Shown in pieces: positions 47,826 through 58,320 of a stretch of DNA of 64,000 nt. The DNA lies in assembly GCA_965235635.1 (NCBI GenBank), contig CBDDYR010000003.1:120582-184581 (forward strand), in the 5' to 3' direction. The notes beneath the pieces were generated by a model. The model searched no databases and was not told the DNA's origin. It saw only the letters and a program-made list of their open reading frames with translations. Source of the stretch: Fontibacterium meridianamericanum (GTDB lineage: Bacteria > Pseudomonadota > Alphaproteobacteria > Pelagibacterales > Pelagibacteraceae). The position numbers and the translations under genes were made by a program. The number at the start of each line of letters is the position of its first letter. Positions within the stretch are counted from its first letter, which is position 1.

Positions 47826-48323
47826 ATGAAAAAAGCATTTACGTTAGTAGAGCTTTTAGTGGTTGTGGTTATTATAGGAGTTTTGACTGCAATCGGAGTG
47901 GTAGCTTTCAATGATTTTATTGCTTCTGCAAAAAAAAAAGCAACAATTGCAAATTGGACTCAGGCCTCTAAATTTATCCAAAATACTTTAGCACGCTGTA
48001 GTATAGATGGTAGAGATATTCAATTAAGTCCATCAGCAGGAACTATTAATTGTAGTGCTACAAGTAGTGTAGCAAATTTAACTGCAATGGCAGATACATT
48101 TAGAAATTATTTTTTAGAAATAGGTTTTAAAAATCCCTACAATTCAACTGCTCCTGCTGTAATTAGAACAGGATCAGGGGGTGACACAGTAGATGGTAGA
48201 TTACGACTTGATGTTACAGTTTGTCCATCAGGGCAGTACGGAAAACTTACATTATGGTATAAAGTTCACGATAATCCAGATGGTGTTATTGCCCTTTTTG
48301 AAAAAGATGGATGGTGCAGTTGA
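47826..48323 (+). CDS. Type IV prepilin, cassette 7
   Basis: This intact 165-residue protein has a very short leader (MKKA^F) and FTLVELLVVVVIIGVLTAIG. Then come SAKKKATIANWTQASKFIQN, LARCSIDG and YFLEIGFKNPYNSTAP. It ends with LTLWYKVHDNPDGVIALFEK and a final Cys. Three or four Cys could make two loops. Six bases after cassette 6. Confidence 0.88.
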   Translation: MKKAFTLVELLVVVVIIGVLTAIGVVAFNDFIASAKKKATIANWTQASKFIQNTLARCSIDGRDIQLSPSAGTINCSATSSVANLTAMADTFRNYFLEIGFKNPYNSTAPAVIRTGSGGDTVDGRLRLDVTVCPSGQYGKLTLWYKVHDNPDGVIALFEKDGWCS

Positions 48324-48835
48324 AAATAAGAGCTTTTACTTTAATAGAACTTTTAGTTGTTGTAGCAATAATTGGAATATTGGCCACTGTGGGAGTAGTT
48401 ATGTTTAATGATTTTTCAGGAAATGCAAAATCAAATAGAGCCACGTTCGATCACAGTCAGGCAGTTCGACAAATGCAAACTTTACTTGTTTCATGTCAAA
48501 CAGTTGGTTATGTAACATTAAAGACTGGACCTGATGGATCTACTTCTAATTTTCAATGTAGTTCAGGAGCTTCAAACTTAAAAGTTCAATTTACTGCTCA
48601 CTTTTATTGGAATGGATTTAGAAATGTTTGGGGCGATCCAGAAAGATGTTGTGCAGTTGCCGGAGATAGTAGAATGAAGGGTTATATGATCGGTTATTCT
48701 TGTAATCAAAATCCAGATCTTGGCTTTATGAATATGTGCGATGTAAGTCCTACCAGCATGTATGCTAGTACAAATGTTGGTAATTCTAAAGGAGAAAGCA
48801 AAGTTATTACTAGTTATTTTGACATTCCTCGTTAA
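48311..48835 (+). CDS. Type IV prepilin, cassette 8
   Basis: This intact 174-residue protein starts 13 bases inside cassette 7. KIRAFTLIELLVVVAIIG is followed by NAKSNRATFDHSQAVRQMQ, LVSCQTVG and HFYWNGFRNVWGDPERCC, where the motif reads FRNVWGDP in place of FKNPY. Seven Cys are present, more than in the others. The end NSKGESKVITSYFDIPR differs from the other cassettes, fitting a variable surface region. Confidence 0.88.
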   Translation: MVQLKIRAFTLIELLVVVAIIGILATVGVVMFNDFSGNAKSNRATFDHSQAVRQMQTLLVSCQTVGYVTLKTGPDGSTSNFQCSSGASNLKVQFTAHFYWNGFRNVWGDPERCCAVAGDSRMKGYMIGYSCNQNPDLGFMNMCDVSPTSMYASTNVGNSKGESKVITSYFDIPR

Positions 48836-48958
48836 AAATAGATGTTTAATTTTTATTAAATAAAATTTAAAAAAATATATTTTTAGTATTTCTAATTTTT
48901 AATAGCATATTATTTAGATTTCTCTATTATAAAGATATAATTAATAAAAATATACATG

Positions 48959-49993
48959 ATGAACAAATTACAGAAACTTTAGGATTTGACAGAACCATGA
49001 TTGACTAAGAAAAGAAAATCCTCTTTTCTTTTCAAGACCAGATGTTCATTTGAGAGAAGGTTCTAATATTGCATCAAGAGCTTATATATTGACCAGCCAT
49101 ATTAGCTTTCCATTAAAAAAAATGATCTAGATGAATTATTAAAAAAGAATTGCACCGCAGATGAGGTTAGTAATTTTGAAAAAAATAATGAATTAGATTG
49201 TGCAATTAATTTAGCTGATTTTAGATTTAGAGCTAATTTTTTTAAAACCTTAAATGGTATAGCTGTAGTTTTAAGACGTATCGTGACAAAAATTCCGACT
49301 ATGGAGGAATTAAATTTACCTTTAGTAATGTACGAGATTGTCGAGGCTCATAAGGGATTAGTATTAGTTACTGGTCCAACTGGATCTGGAAAATCAACAA
49401 CTCTTGCAGCAATTGTAGGAAAAATTAATGAACTTCGTTCTAAAAATATTATCACTATCGAAGATCCAGTTGAATTTATCCATTATGATAAAAAATCTAT
49501 TATTTCGCAGCGTGAAGTTGGCAAACAAACATCCTCATTTGCTAGAGCTTTAAAAAGTGCATTGCGTGAGGATCCGGATGTAGTTCTAGTCGGAGAGATG
49601 AGAGATTTAGAAACAATATCTATGGCATTGACGGCTGCAGAAACAGGACATTTAGTTCTTGGCACTTTACATACGAGTGGCGCTCCCAATACTATTAATA
49701 GACTTATAGATGTTTTTCCACCAGGACAGCAAGGACAGATCAGAGCTCAGATTGCTGAGTCTTTGAAAATGATTATTACGCAAAAGTTAATTAAAAAAAA
49801 GGATGGATCAGGACGCGTTGCTGCGTTTGAAATTTTAACCTGCACACCGCCGATTAAGAATTTAATTAGAGAGGCAAAAGTTCATCAAATACCAAGTGTA
49901 ATGCAAACATCACAAAAAGATGGAATGATTACCATGGAAAAATCAATTGAAGTTTTAACGCAAAGTGGAGCAATAATTGGTGCGGTTGAATAG
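48959..49993 (+). CDS. pilT: PilT-type retraction ATPase, frameshifted N-terminus
   Basis: The N-terminal PAS-like part (RPDVHLREGSNIASRAYIL, DFRFRANFFKTLNGIAVVLR) is spread over frames before 49280. The core is intact: Walker A GPTGSGKSTT, Walker B VVLVGEMRD, the His box TLHTSGAPNTINR, and IKNLIREAKVHQIPSVMQT, the PilT AIRNLIRE-type motif. This supports retraction rather than assembly. It sits between the pilin array and the minor pilin genes. Confidence 0.88.
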
Positions 49994-50573
49994 TTTTAAA
50001 GCTTTTTCCTTATTGGAATTGTTAGTCGTTATCGCATTACTCGGCATTGTCTCTATAGTTGCTGTTCCAAATGTCAAGGATTGGTTAGTAAAAAGAGAAA
50101 TGGATAAAGATATGCAGTCTATTGTTGGAATGGTTAATGAAATTGGAAATAATTTAGGTAATGGAACTTATTTAATGGGAGGAATTTTTTTAAATAATAA
50201 TAATGGCAATGGTCTGATTGTAAATATTAGATATAGAGGACCAGATAAATATCAGCAATACAAAACAACTTGCAATGATACAACTTCGGAGTGGGACGGA
50301 GTTGAAACTTATTCATCAAGTCATACAGCAGAACTATATTCAACTTTCTCAAATATTAAAATGAAGAGCGCAGCCAAAGGGATGTGTTTTGATAAAAACT
50401 TTACAATTGATCGTGCTGGCACAGAGGAGTTTTGTCACAAAGATAAGAATAGCTCATCTAACTGCGTACAAGTTATTGGCAATGATCCTTATTACAGAAT
50501 CGATGTGAAAAGAACATCCGCAATTATTTTGGAAAGATATATTTATGCGACAAACACATGGCAGAAACAATAA
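49980..50573 (+). CDS. FimT/GspH-type minor prepilin
   Basis: The start (GTG 49980) lies within the pilT end. FKAFSLLELLVVIALLGIVS is the prepilin motif, with Ser for Thr at +2, followed by AVPNVKDWLVKREMDKDMQS, as in FimT/GspH. The C-terminal part has four Cys and ends ILERYIYATNTWQKQ. About 197 residues. First of a minor-pilin set (T-V-W-X order) that primes pilus assembly with PilY1. Confidence 0.82.
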   Translation: MRLNSFKAFSLLELLVVIALLGIVSIVAVPNVKDWLVKREMDKDMQSIVGMVNEIGNNLGNGTYLMGGIFLNNNNGNGLIVNIRYRGPDKYQQYKTTCNDTTSEWDGVETYSSSHTAELYSTFSNIKMKSAAKGMCFDKNFTIDRAGTEEFCHKDKNSSSNCVQVIGNDPYYRIDVKRTSAIILERYIYATNTWQKQ

Positions 50574-50991
50574 GGGCATTAGTTTAATTGAGTCTTTAGT
50601 TTCAATTGTAATTGTAGGAATTGGAATAGTTTCAGTTCTGCAATTATCGGTCTATGCGGTTAGGACAGCCGACGTTGCTCTTGAAAGAAATAAAGTTAAT
50701 TTTTTATCTGAGATGATGATGGAAACTTTGGTTGCAAATAAAAGTTCTTTTGTAACTAAAACCTATGCGCTTAATATTGATACCTGCACATATACCAATT
50801 ATACGGATGTTCGTAAGATTTGGATTCAAAGCTATAAAAATGTTTTAGATACCAATACCAAAACAAGTCGTTGTTTAAGTGGAGATGTAAAAACTGCAAC
50901 AATAAGTGATGATTTTAAGAATGCCACTATTAATTTTACTTTTGGTGGCGGAAAACAAAAAAGAATTTTAGGATTTTCAAAAATTGAATAA
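50545..50991 (+). CDS. pilV: PilV-type minor prepilin
   Basis: This 148-residue protein has its start inside the previous gene. The prepilin motif is NNKG^ISLIESLVSIVIVGIG with Ile at +1 and Glu at +5. VLQLSVYAVRTADVALERNK and EMMMETLVANK match PilV/MshO-type proteins. Two Cys (DTCTYTN, SRCLSGD). It overlaps the next gene by 8 bases. Confidence 0.82.
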   Translation: MRQTHGRNNKGISLIESLVSIVIVGIGIVSVLQLSVYAVRTADVALERNKVNFLSEMMMETLVANKSSFVTKTYALNIDTCTYTNYTDVRKIWIQSYKNVLDTNTKTSRCLSGDVKTATISDDFKNATINFTFGGGKQKRILGFSKIE

Positions 50992-51737
50992 TTTTTTAAA
51001 AAATAATAGGTGCTTAACTCTCATTGAAGTTTTAGTTGCGATGATAGTCGACGTATCTCTGGTTGCAACCATGTATTTTTCATTTACCATTTTTTCAGGA
51101 ACGTACCTGGGTATTATTGGAAAAGTGCAAGTAAGTAAAAATATAAGAAACAGTCTTACAATTATTTCGAAAGACATTCGTCAAGCGGGTTATACAGGAT
51201 ATTTAACAGCAATAGGTGTATCTTCATCTCCTTATACCTCTATAAATAATAAAATATTAATTTTAAAAAATAATTATTGGAATGTTGACAGTTATGCTGC
51301 CGATACAAATAAATATTTTGATGTTTTAGATATTATTTATGATCAAGATAGACAAACAAGAGTAAAAGTATCTTATGCCGCAAGTGATGGATATTTAAAA
51401 AAAAGAGTAGCAAAATGCGTAAACTCTGCTGATTGTTCTGACTCAAGCTTACAGTATCCTGATAGCACTTATTACAATTATCAATCAATTGCAGGACCTG
51501 GTCTTGAAGGATTTAGAGTTAATGCATTTGATAACAACGGAAATTCTGAAGACAAATCCAAGTAATGCATATTATCTGCAAGTTTCGGTACTATTTTCAA
51601 CGGTTGGTAGTGATATTTTTAAAACCATTCAAGATCAAAGTTTCACAATTGGAGACTCCATAATTATAAAATCAGATAAGCTTTTTAGAGATTCTGCCTC
51701 AGCATTAATTTACCCAAGAAATATTAAGAAACTATAA
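50984..51737 (+). CDS. pilW: PilW-type minor prepilin, one frameshift
   Basis: NNRC^LTLIEVLVAMIVDVS is the N-terminal motif, with Cys in place of the usual Gly or Ala before the cleavage site, which may alter processing. RNSLTIISKDIRQAGYTGY is the classical PilW segment. After a shift near 51555 the protein runs on with NAYYLQVSVLFSTVGSD and ends IYPRNIKKL, total about 250 residues. Confidence 0.82.
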
Positions 51738-51776
51738 AATTAATATGAAAAGAAATTACTTAAAAAAAAAATAAAT

Positions 51777-52370
51777 ATGCAGAAAGGTTTTGCTTTAGTC
51801 CTTGCAATTCTCTTACTAGTAGTGATGTCAATTATGGGAGTTACTTTAGTAACATTAGTTTCAAGTGATTTTAGAGATAATGATAGAAGAGATGATTATC
51901 AGCAAGCTCTTTATGTTGCCGAAACAGCTGTTAACGAAGCAAAAGCCTGGATAAAAACTAAAAGTACTTTACCAACAAGTAGCACCACACCTTTCGATGG
52001 CGGAGGTGTTAGTTGGTGTCCGGTTTCTAAATTCCCTGATTTGCCAACTTTAAATAAAATTTATTTAGTTACAAGTGGCACAGAACAAGGAAGTACAATT
52101 GGCGGAGTAAAATCATTTAGTAAGATAATCTCCACAGATTCAAAATACGATAATTTTGAGTTTTATTGGTTTATAACTTATGTACCGGTATGGGATACTG
52201 CAAGTAATAGCTATATAACTACCACTCAAACTAGAGCTAGTTCAAGTGGTTCAACTGGTGGTAGCGCATCTGAAAGTGCTAGTTATGGAAAAGCTGCTTA
52301 TGCATCTGGTCTTTATTATAAAATTTATGCTTGTGGATACTATAACCTAGTCGACTACAACCGCTTTTGA
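51777..52370 (+). CDS. pilX: PilX-type minor prepilin, C-terminus uncertain
   Basis: QKGFALVLAILLLVVMSIMG is the PilX-type helix without the +5 Glu. Then come DFRDNDRRDDYQQALYVAETA and NEAKAWIKT, the usual PilX coiled part. The frame ends at 52370, but text in another frame (FENTATAALDVLL) looks like the real end and would take the gene to about 52415. A Ser/Gly-rich insert SSSGSTGGSASESASYG is unusual. Confidence 0.78.
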   Translation: MQKGFALVLAILLLVVMSIMGVTLVTLVSSDFRDNDRRDDYQQALYVAETAVNEAKAWIKTKSTLPTSSTTPFDGGGVSWCPVSKFPDLPTLNKIYLVTSGTEQGSTIGGVKSFSKIISTDSKYDNFEFYWFITYVPVWDTASNSYITTTQTRASSSGSTGGSASESASYGKAAYASGLYYKIYACGYYNLVDYNRF

Positions 52371-52404
52371 AAATACAGCGACAGCTGCACTCGATGTATT
52401 ATTA

Positions 52405-52929
52405 ATGGCTTCAAATCTGATAAAAAATTTTTTTTACTTTTTTTTATTTTTTTTATTTTTTACAGGAAGCTCTTTTGCTTGTGATATTAGATTTAGAAAT
52501 TTTGGCGCAAGTCCAGAAGATTTTAAATTAAAACCACCACCGTTATCTTATTCTGATCCAGCAGGAGGATATCATGTTATGATTCCTTTTCAGTCGTTAT
52601 GTCCAAGTAATAAAAGGTTATTTGGAACATTGGTAACTTTTTTTTATTTAAACAATGAGTTAGTTCAAATTAGATTTGAAAGACATAATTTTAATGACCG
52701 AGCATTAATGGATATTGCTATAGATAAGTATGGAAATTTTAAAAGGACATTAGGCTCAGATAAAGAAAAATGGATTGGAAATTATTCTTGGAGATATAAT
52801 AAAGAACTTGCAACCTATTTAGCGAGTGTAACCCGCACAGGAAGTTTTGAGAAGTTAGAAATAAGTTCAATAATTCATAAAGACAAAATTTCACAATATT
52901 TTACCGAAAGAGAAAAATGGAAAAAATGA
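52405..52929 (+). CDS. Hypothetical exported protein between pilX and pilY1
   Basis: A very hydrophobic leader (FFYFFLFFLFFTGSSFA) is followed by CDIRFRNFGASPEDFKLKPP. Later parts are YHVMIPFQSLCPSNKRLFG, LNNELVQIRFERHNFND and WSYNK-like basic stretches. About 174 residues, two Cys in the mature part. No family recognised. It overlaps the pilY1 start by 4 bases, which suggests a role with PilY1 or the minor pilins. Confidence 0.65.
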   Translation: MASNLIKNFFYFFLFFLFFTGSSFACDIRFRNFGASPEDFKLKPPPLSYSDPAGGYHVMIPFQSLCPSNKRLFGTLVTFFYLNNELVQIRFERHNFNDRALMDIAIDKYGNFKRTLGSDKEKWIGNYSWRYNKELATYLASVTRTGSFEKLEISSIIHKDKISQYFTEREKWKK

Positions 52930-55900
52930 TAAAAATTATAATTGTTTTTTTATTAATAATCAGCCCTGTGAACTCTAAAGTACCGCCTCCAGGAACAGGC
53001 AAAGGTGATGTTCCTGCAAATATTATGATTATGCTTGATAATTCTGGAAGTATGGCATCGGGGACTTTTAGAAGGTCTGGCGGATGTTGCTGTTGATAGT
53101 TCCGGTAATATTTATGTGATTGAATATGCAAAACATAGAATTAATAATCTATTTTATCCAATTCTTTTTTATACAATTCAAGTTCATGGTTTAATATTTT
53201 TTCACAAAAACTCTTTAATTTTTCTTCAGAAATTACAATTTTCATTTTGGACTTTCTTTACAAAGTTTAGATTTGATATTCTTTATCATTTTTAAAACTT
53301 TCTTGTTATTTGGCGTTTCATTGGTTTCTATAGTTTTTGTTTGAATGGTGTCTGTTTCTAGTCTTAATAGTCTGTAATTATTTCGTGGTTTATTGTCTTT
53401 CTGTAATTCGCACTGACGATTGTCAAAACCCATGCTTTTGATAATGCAGGAACAAAGTTAATAACTGCAAGTCCATATAACCATCAGATAGTTGTGTGGA
53501 CTTTATCTTCAGGAATTCCAATTACTATTTCTGCTTCAGCAGGAACCAACACCTCATCTCGTGCTGCCGGACATTCTTAAATGCATTTGACGCTGTATTT
53601 GATAGTAGCGATAATATTTATGCATCTGATCCTACCCAAACAACTATTTATACCAATAGCATTATGAGGCTTCAAAAATTTACTTCTTCATATTCTTATT
53701 CAACAAAAGTGGGGAATACTTATAATTATGCAGGGCCTTTCTATTTTCCTGCAGGTGTAGGCAAAGATACCAATAATTATATTTATGTAGCTGATTATGC
53801 AAATAATAGAATTTTTAAGTTTGACACTAGTTTAACTTTATCCAATGTTTGGACTGGAGAAGGCGATAGCACAATTTCAGGAGCAAAAAATAGACTAGAC
53901 GTTGCTAAAAGCGTTATTAAAAAAATTGTATCAAGCTCGGATCTTTCTGCTGGAGCTAATTTTGGTTTTATGGAATGGGATGGAAGCAGATTAATTAGAG
54001 TCCCAATATCTTCATCTGGAGGAACAACAATTTATACAGATGTCGATAGTGTAAATTATTCTGGCGGAACCTATCTTATATGATGCATTAAATTTAGCAA
54101 AAAGTTATTTTGCAGGAACAGCAGGATATCCTTCTCCTATAATTTCAGGGGCACAATCTTGTCAGTTAAATTATTTAATTGTTATAAGTGATGGAGAGTG
54201 GGATTATCCAAGCAGCGTTAATACTTTAGCTGCTCAATTAAATTCTCAATATCCACCAATAAAAACATTTGCAGTAGGGCTTGCACTAGGAGCAAGCTCA
54301 CAAAATTATACTGACCTAGCAACTAATGGAGGTACTAGTACTCCACTTTATGCAACAAATGAGGCAGAGTTATTAGCTTCATTAACAGATGCAATTAGCC
54401 AAGCAATCTCATCCTCTTTAACTTTTACTAACTCCAGCAATTACAACAGATCTTACAGCTGATAATTATTTATATCAGGCTACTTTTAAATATTCAAAAA
54501 ATCAGCAATGGGAAGGTAGTTTAAAAAAATATAAGTTAAATTCTGATGGAACGATTGGTAGTTTGCAATTTGGGATGCTGCAACGCAGTTAAATAATAAA
54601 AGTGCTGGAAGTCGTAATTTGTGGACCGTAGGTTTAAGTGCAACTGGATTAAATAATTTTATCACTAATAATAGAAGTGAAATAAAAAACTTATTTAACT
54701 CAACTTTGGTTTCCACTGATGCTGAAGTCGATAAATTAATAAATTTTGTAAGGGGTATTGATACTTATGATCAAAATAGCTGATGGCAACACTACTGATG
54801 ACAAGATGGAAATTAGCTGATATTTATCATTCGCAAATTTAGTGTTGTAGGCCCGCCTTCTGCAACTCTTGCTTATGCAAATAATATTTTTGATGATGCA
54901 ACTTATAGAACGTTAATAATTAATTAATTTCACAATAGTAATTTGTGGTAGCAGTATGTGCTAGTAGAAAAGAAATTATTACTAGCAGGATCTAATGCAG
55001 GAATTTTACATGCATTTGATACATCTAACGGTGAAGAACTTTGGGGTTTTATTCCACCAAGTATGTTAAATAAATTACCTAAGATACATATCAAGCACCT
55101 CAAACGTTACCAATGCAATTTATGGAGTAGATGGTTCACCAGTTGTTAAAGGATATTTATTATCAAGGAGCTTGGAGAACAATTGCTCTTTACAGGACTT
55201 AGGAAGAGGTGGAAATAGTTATTTTGCTTTAGATATTACAAATCCTAATTCTCCAACCCATTTATTTACAATTGAAAATGATGATTTAAATAAAAAAGTA
55301 AAATTTTGGAATAGTTCAGGAACTGTAACGGAGTTATCTCATATAGCTTATGGTTCAGTTTCAGACTGCTACTAAAGATTATTCAAAATTGGGAGAGTCA
55401 TGGTCTACACCAAGAATTATTAGAATTAGAAACTCATCTATTGACAAATGGGTTGCTGTTTTTGGCGCAGGTTATAATGGAAGAAGTAATCCAAATTTAG
55501 GATCTGCAGTATTTGTTAATGGATCTTGAAAATAATGGCAACGTTTATAAAAAAATTGATATCACTGATGCCTCAAACACTATCGTGAATTCTATACCTT
55601 CAGACCTTGGAGTTGTAACAGCAAATACATCGAGCAGAGCTAATTATTATGGCGCAATGGTTTATGCAGCTGATTTAGAGGGTAAAGTAACTAGAATTAA
55701 TTTGGCAACAAATGCTGGAAATTCAATAATCAGTTATCAAACAGTAAAATTATTTGATGCAGAGTCATCAACATACTAATGGAAGATATATTTATACAGG
55801 ATTAGAGACAGGAGCTACGATAATTCAGGCAGTTCTGTGGCTATATTTTGGAACTGGGGATACTACAAAAAATTCAAGACCAATATTCTGGTATGCGAAA

Positions 55901-56408
55901 ATAGTACTATATGGAATTAAAGATACGGATTTTCCAAATTTCGTATCAAGTTCATCCTCAACAGGAACAGTTGTAAACTGCATAAATACAACTACGCAGA
56001 CAGTTGTCCATTATCAAGTAGTGATTTAGGTTGGTACACTAACTTACTAAATTATCAAAAATTAACAGCACAACCTACAATTAATGGAACTCATCAGTAT
56101 ATTTTCCAATTTATGAACCTCCTACTTTAACAAATATTTGTACATCAGGAAAAGCCATATTAAAAGCAACAGGAATTCAATTTGTGGAAATTCTATCGCA
56201 GAGGATCCGGATAAGTATTTAGGTACTGGAGTTTTGTCTAAAGCAGTACAACTAGTGGTACTAAATTAGTAATTGGCATTAGTGGTACAGCTGATGTAAC
56301 TCAGGCTAACAGGATTTTAATAAAACAGACAATGTAATTGTTGGCGATATCAAGCGGTACAACAGCCATCAGCAGACGTAACTAATAGAGGCATGGAGAG
56401 AAAATTAA
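52926..56408 (+). CDS. pilY1: PilY1-like tip adhesin with VWA domain split by NHL repeats, many frameshifts
   Basis: A leader is followed by DVPANIMIMLDNSGSMASG, the MIDAS motif of a von Willebrand A domain. NHL-type repeats come next (LADVAVDSSGNIYVIEY, GKDTNNYIYVADYANNRI) before the rest of the VWA (LNYLIVISDGEWDYPSS, IKTFAVGLALG). The C-terminal beta-propeller of PilY1 includes VEKKLLLAGSNAGILHAFDT and GEELWGFIPPSMLNKLP. Merged length is about 1160 residues, normal for PilY1. More than ten indels and an unrelated 300-base stretch (53141-53440) interrupt it. The end at 56408 is an estimate. Confidence 0.75.
53141..53433 (-). other. Antisense ORF pair inside pilY1 (possible insertion)
   Basis: PilY1-like coding is lost in this stretch. 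On the minus strand two small ORFs are coupled by ATGA. Bases 53433-53242 encode 63 residues rich in Lys/Asn/Thr (QTKTIETNETPNNKK). Bases 53245-53141 encode 34 residues, KIVISEEKLKSFCEKIL and a helical end. Neither is recognised. This may be a small inserted gene module or an assembly join. Confidence 0.4.
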
Positions 56409-57170
56409 AAATTTCATCCATAAATATTATATAAATTAAATTTCCAATTATTATAAAAGGTCCAAAAGGTATTTCATTTTTCATTTTTATCTATGCCACT
56501 TAATTAATTTTGGAGCAACAAATAATAAAGCGATGATCGAAGCTAAAAAAATTATAATAAACACTGATTGATAGCCAAACCAAAGTCCGATTGCAGAAAA
56601 TAATTTTGCATCACCAAATCCCATTCGCATCAATCTTTTTAAACTTTTTATATAATTTTATTATTAACCAAATCATTGCGTAACCCAGAATTCCGCCTAT
56701 TATTGACGAGGTACCAGATTTGTAAAATGAAATATATATCAAATATACCGCTAGATTTTAAAAATGCTTGTGATAATAGATATAATTTAAAGAATTTGGG
56801 ATGATGTAATGTTTAAGATCAATAAAAAAAATAATTAAATAAATAAAAAATAAAAATAATAATAATAACGTTTCAATTGTAAATCCAAAAAAATAATAAA
56901 TAATTGGAAAACTTAAAGCTGAAATTATTTCAACAATTAAATATTGAATAGGGATTTTTTTTTTACAGAACTTAGCATTTACCTTGAAGATAAAGATAAG
57001 AAAATATTGGAATATTATAAAACCAGTTAATTTTTTTTTTACAATTAGGACAATGTGAACTTTTTTTTACAATACTTTGTTCCTTTGGGAAGTCTATAGA
57101 TACAAACATTTGCAAAGCTTCCAAAGATTGCACCTAATATAAATAGAGTAATAAATATTTCGTAAAACAC
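56350..57170 (-). CDS. pilD: Prepilin peptidase PilD, many frameshifts
   Basis: It is convergent with pilY1. A GTG at 57170 opens FYEIFITLFILGAIFGSFAN and VCIYRLPKGT. The zinc motif reads CPNCKKKINW, then KFCKKKIPIQYLI. The two catalytic aspartates are in IDLKHYIIPNSL and GFGDAKLFSAIGLWFG (the GxGD motif). At least six indels. The enzyme cleaves and methylates prepilins in the inner membrane, so it serves the whole array. The 3' end is uncertain. Confidence 0.8.
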
Positions 57171-57237
57171 ATGTTAATTAATTTAAAATTATAAACAAAT
57201 AATGTATATTTTATTTGTTATAAATTTTCAAAAAATC

Positions 57238-57823
57238 ATGAAAAATAAAGGGCTTTACGCTTATAGAAATTTTAGTTGTTGTCGCAATTATTGGTATCTT
57301 GGCTGCAATTGGAGTTGTTGCTTTACGATTTAGAAAATGCAAATTCAAAAGCTGTATCAAATCATGCAAAGCTGTAAAGATTATGACCGAAAATTATTTA
57401 GTCACAAATATGGGAACCTCATTAGAATATATGAGTTCTCAAAATGTATGACAAACACATGTGCTACAATACTTCAAATGATTTCAATGTAATAATCAAG
57501 TACCGCCAGAATGTTAATATTCGAGAGTTATTTTATACTAAAAATAATATTAAAAATCCTTACGATTTATCGAAAAGGTATCATAGGCAAAGATCCATGT
57601 ATAAGTGAAACAGATGGCTATTCAGAATCCGAGCGTTGGAAATTACACTATCACTTATGTGAATAAAAATAATCAAACCATTATTACAAATATAAGTTCA
57701 AAATGGGCAACTATTAATACAGGCGTTTCTAATATTTGGACACCAATTAACACTGGAACAAGTAATTGTTGGACTACAGTTAATACTGGAGCAAATAACA
57801 CATGGACAATCATCAATCCCTAA
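57238..57823 (+). CDS. Type IV prepilin, cassette 9, with W-INTG repeats, several frameshifts
   Basis: NKG followed by LIEILVVVAIIGILAAIG marks the N-terminus (one base inserted near 57255). The shared ANSKAVSNHAKAVKIM, NIKNPYDLSK motif and DPCISETDGYS follow in changing frames. The last part, in frame from 57605, has an 11-residue repeat around W and INTG. Combined length about 190 residues. Diverges from pilD. Confidence 0.68.
57701..57820 (+). repeat. 11-residue tandem repeats in a pilin C-terminus
   Basis: The encoded segment reads KWATINTGVSN, IWTPINTGTSN, CWTTVNTGANN and TWTIINP, that is three and a half copies of an 11-residue unit W-x-x-(I/V)-N-T-G-x-x-N. No other cassette has it. 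Confidence 0.8.
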
Positions 57824-58320
57824 ATAAAAAAAGAGGTTTTACTCTTATTGAGCTTTTAGTTGTTGTTGCAATAATTGGGATATTAACAGCAATAGGAATA
57901 GTTTAACTTATCTTTTGCTACGTGTTCAAAGATTTCTTCAGCTAACTTGCCAATTTAATGTTTAAATTTATATCTAGTGAAGTTTTAAAATGTAATACAA
58001 AACTAGTCCAAAAAGCTTTTATTTTTAATTATCAAGGAAGTGGAAATCCAGATTTTTTAAATTGTCCAATAACTTCATCAGGAGGTCTTGTAGGTGCTAT
58101 AGGAGATTATTTTAGGTTTGGTGAAGGCAATAGTTTTAAAAATCCATATAATCCAAATGAATTAGCCTATAGACTTAGCACTTCCTATACAAATGATGCG
58201 GATGTAGGTTATGTAAATTTTAGTACCTATTTGTTAGAGGTAAGAATTTGGAGTTGTTTTAAAGTTCCCTGCAGTAATTCTGATAATGTCTATGTTAAAG
58301 TAATAAAAGCTGTTGATTAA
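57802..58320 (+). CDS. Type IV prepilin, cassette 10, one frameshift
   Basis: The start at 57802 overlaps cassette 9. KKRG^FTLIELLVVVAIIGILTAIG is the prepilin motif. A break near 57905 destroys the end of helix 1, after which MFKFISSEVLKCNTKLVQ resumes, then FGEGNSFKNPYNPNELAYRL and LLEVRIWSCFKVPCSNSDN. About 172 residues. The final FKVPC element recurs in cassette 11 as FKTPC. Confidence 0.78.

Noticed and set aside
44433..48835. CRISPR-like repetition in the pilin array
   Set aside because: The repeats are the conserved helix-1 coding parts at gene-length spacing, not short direct repeats with equal spacers.
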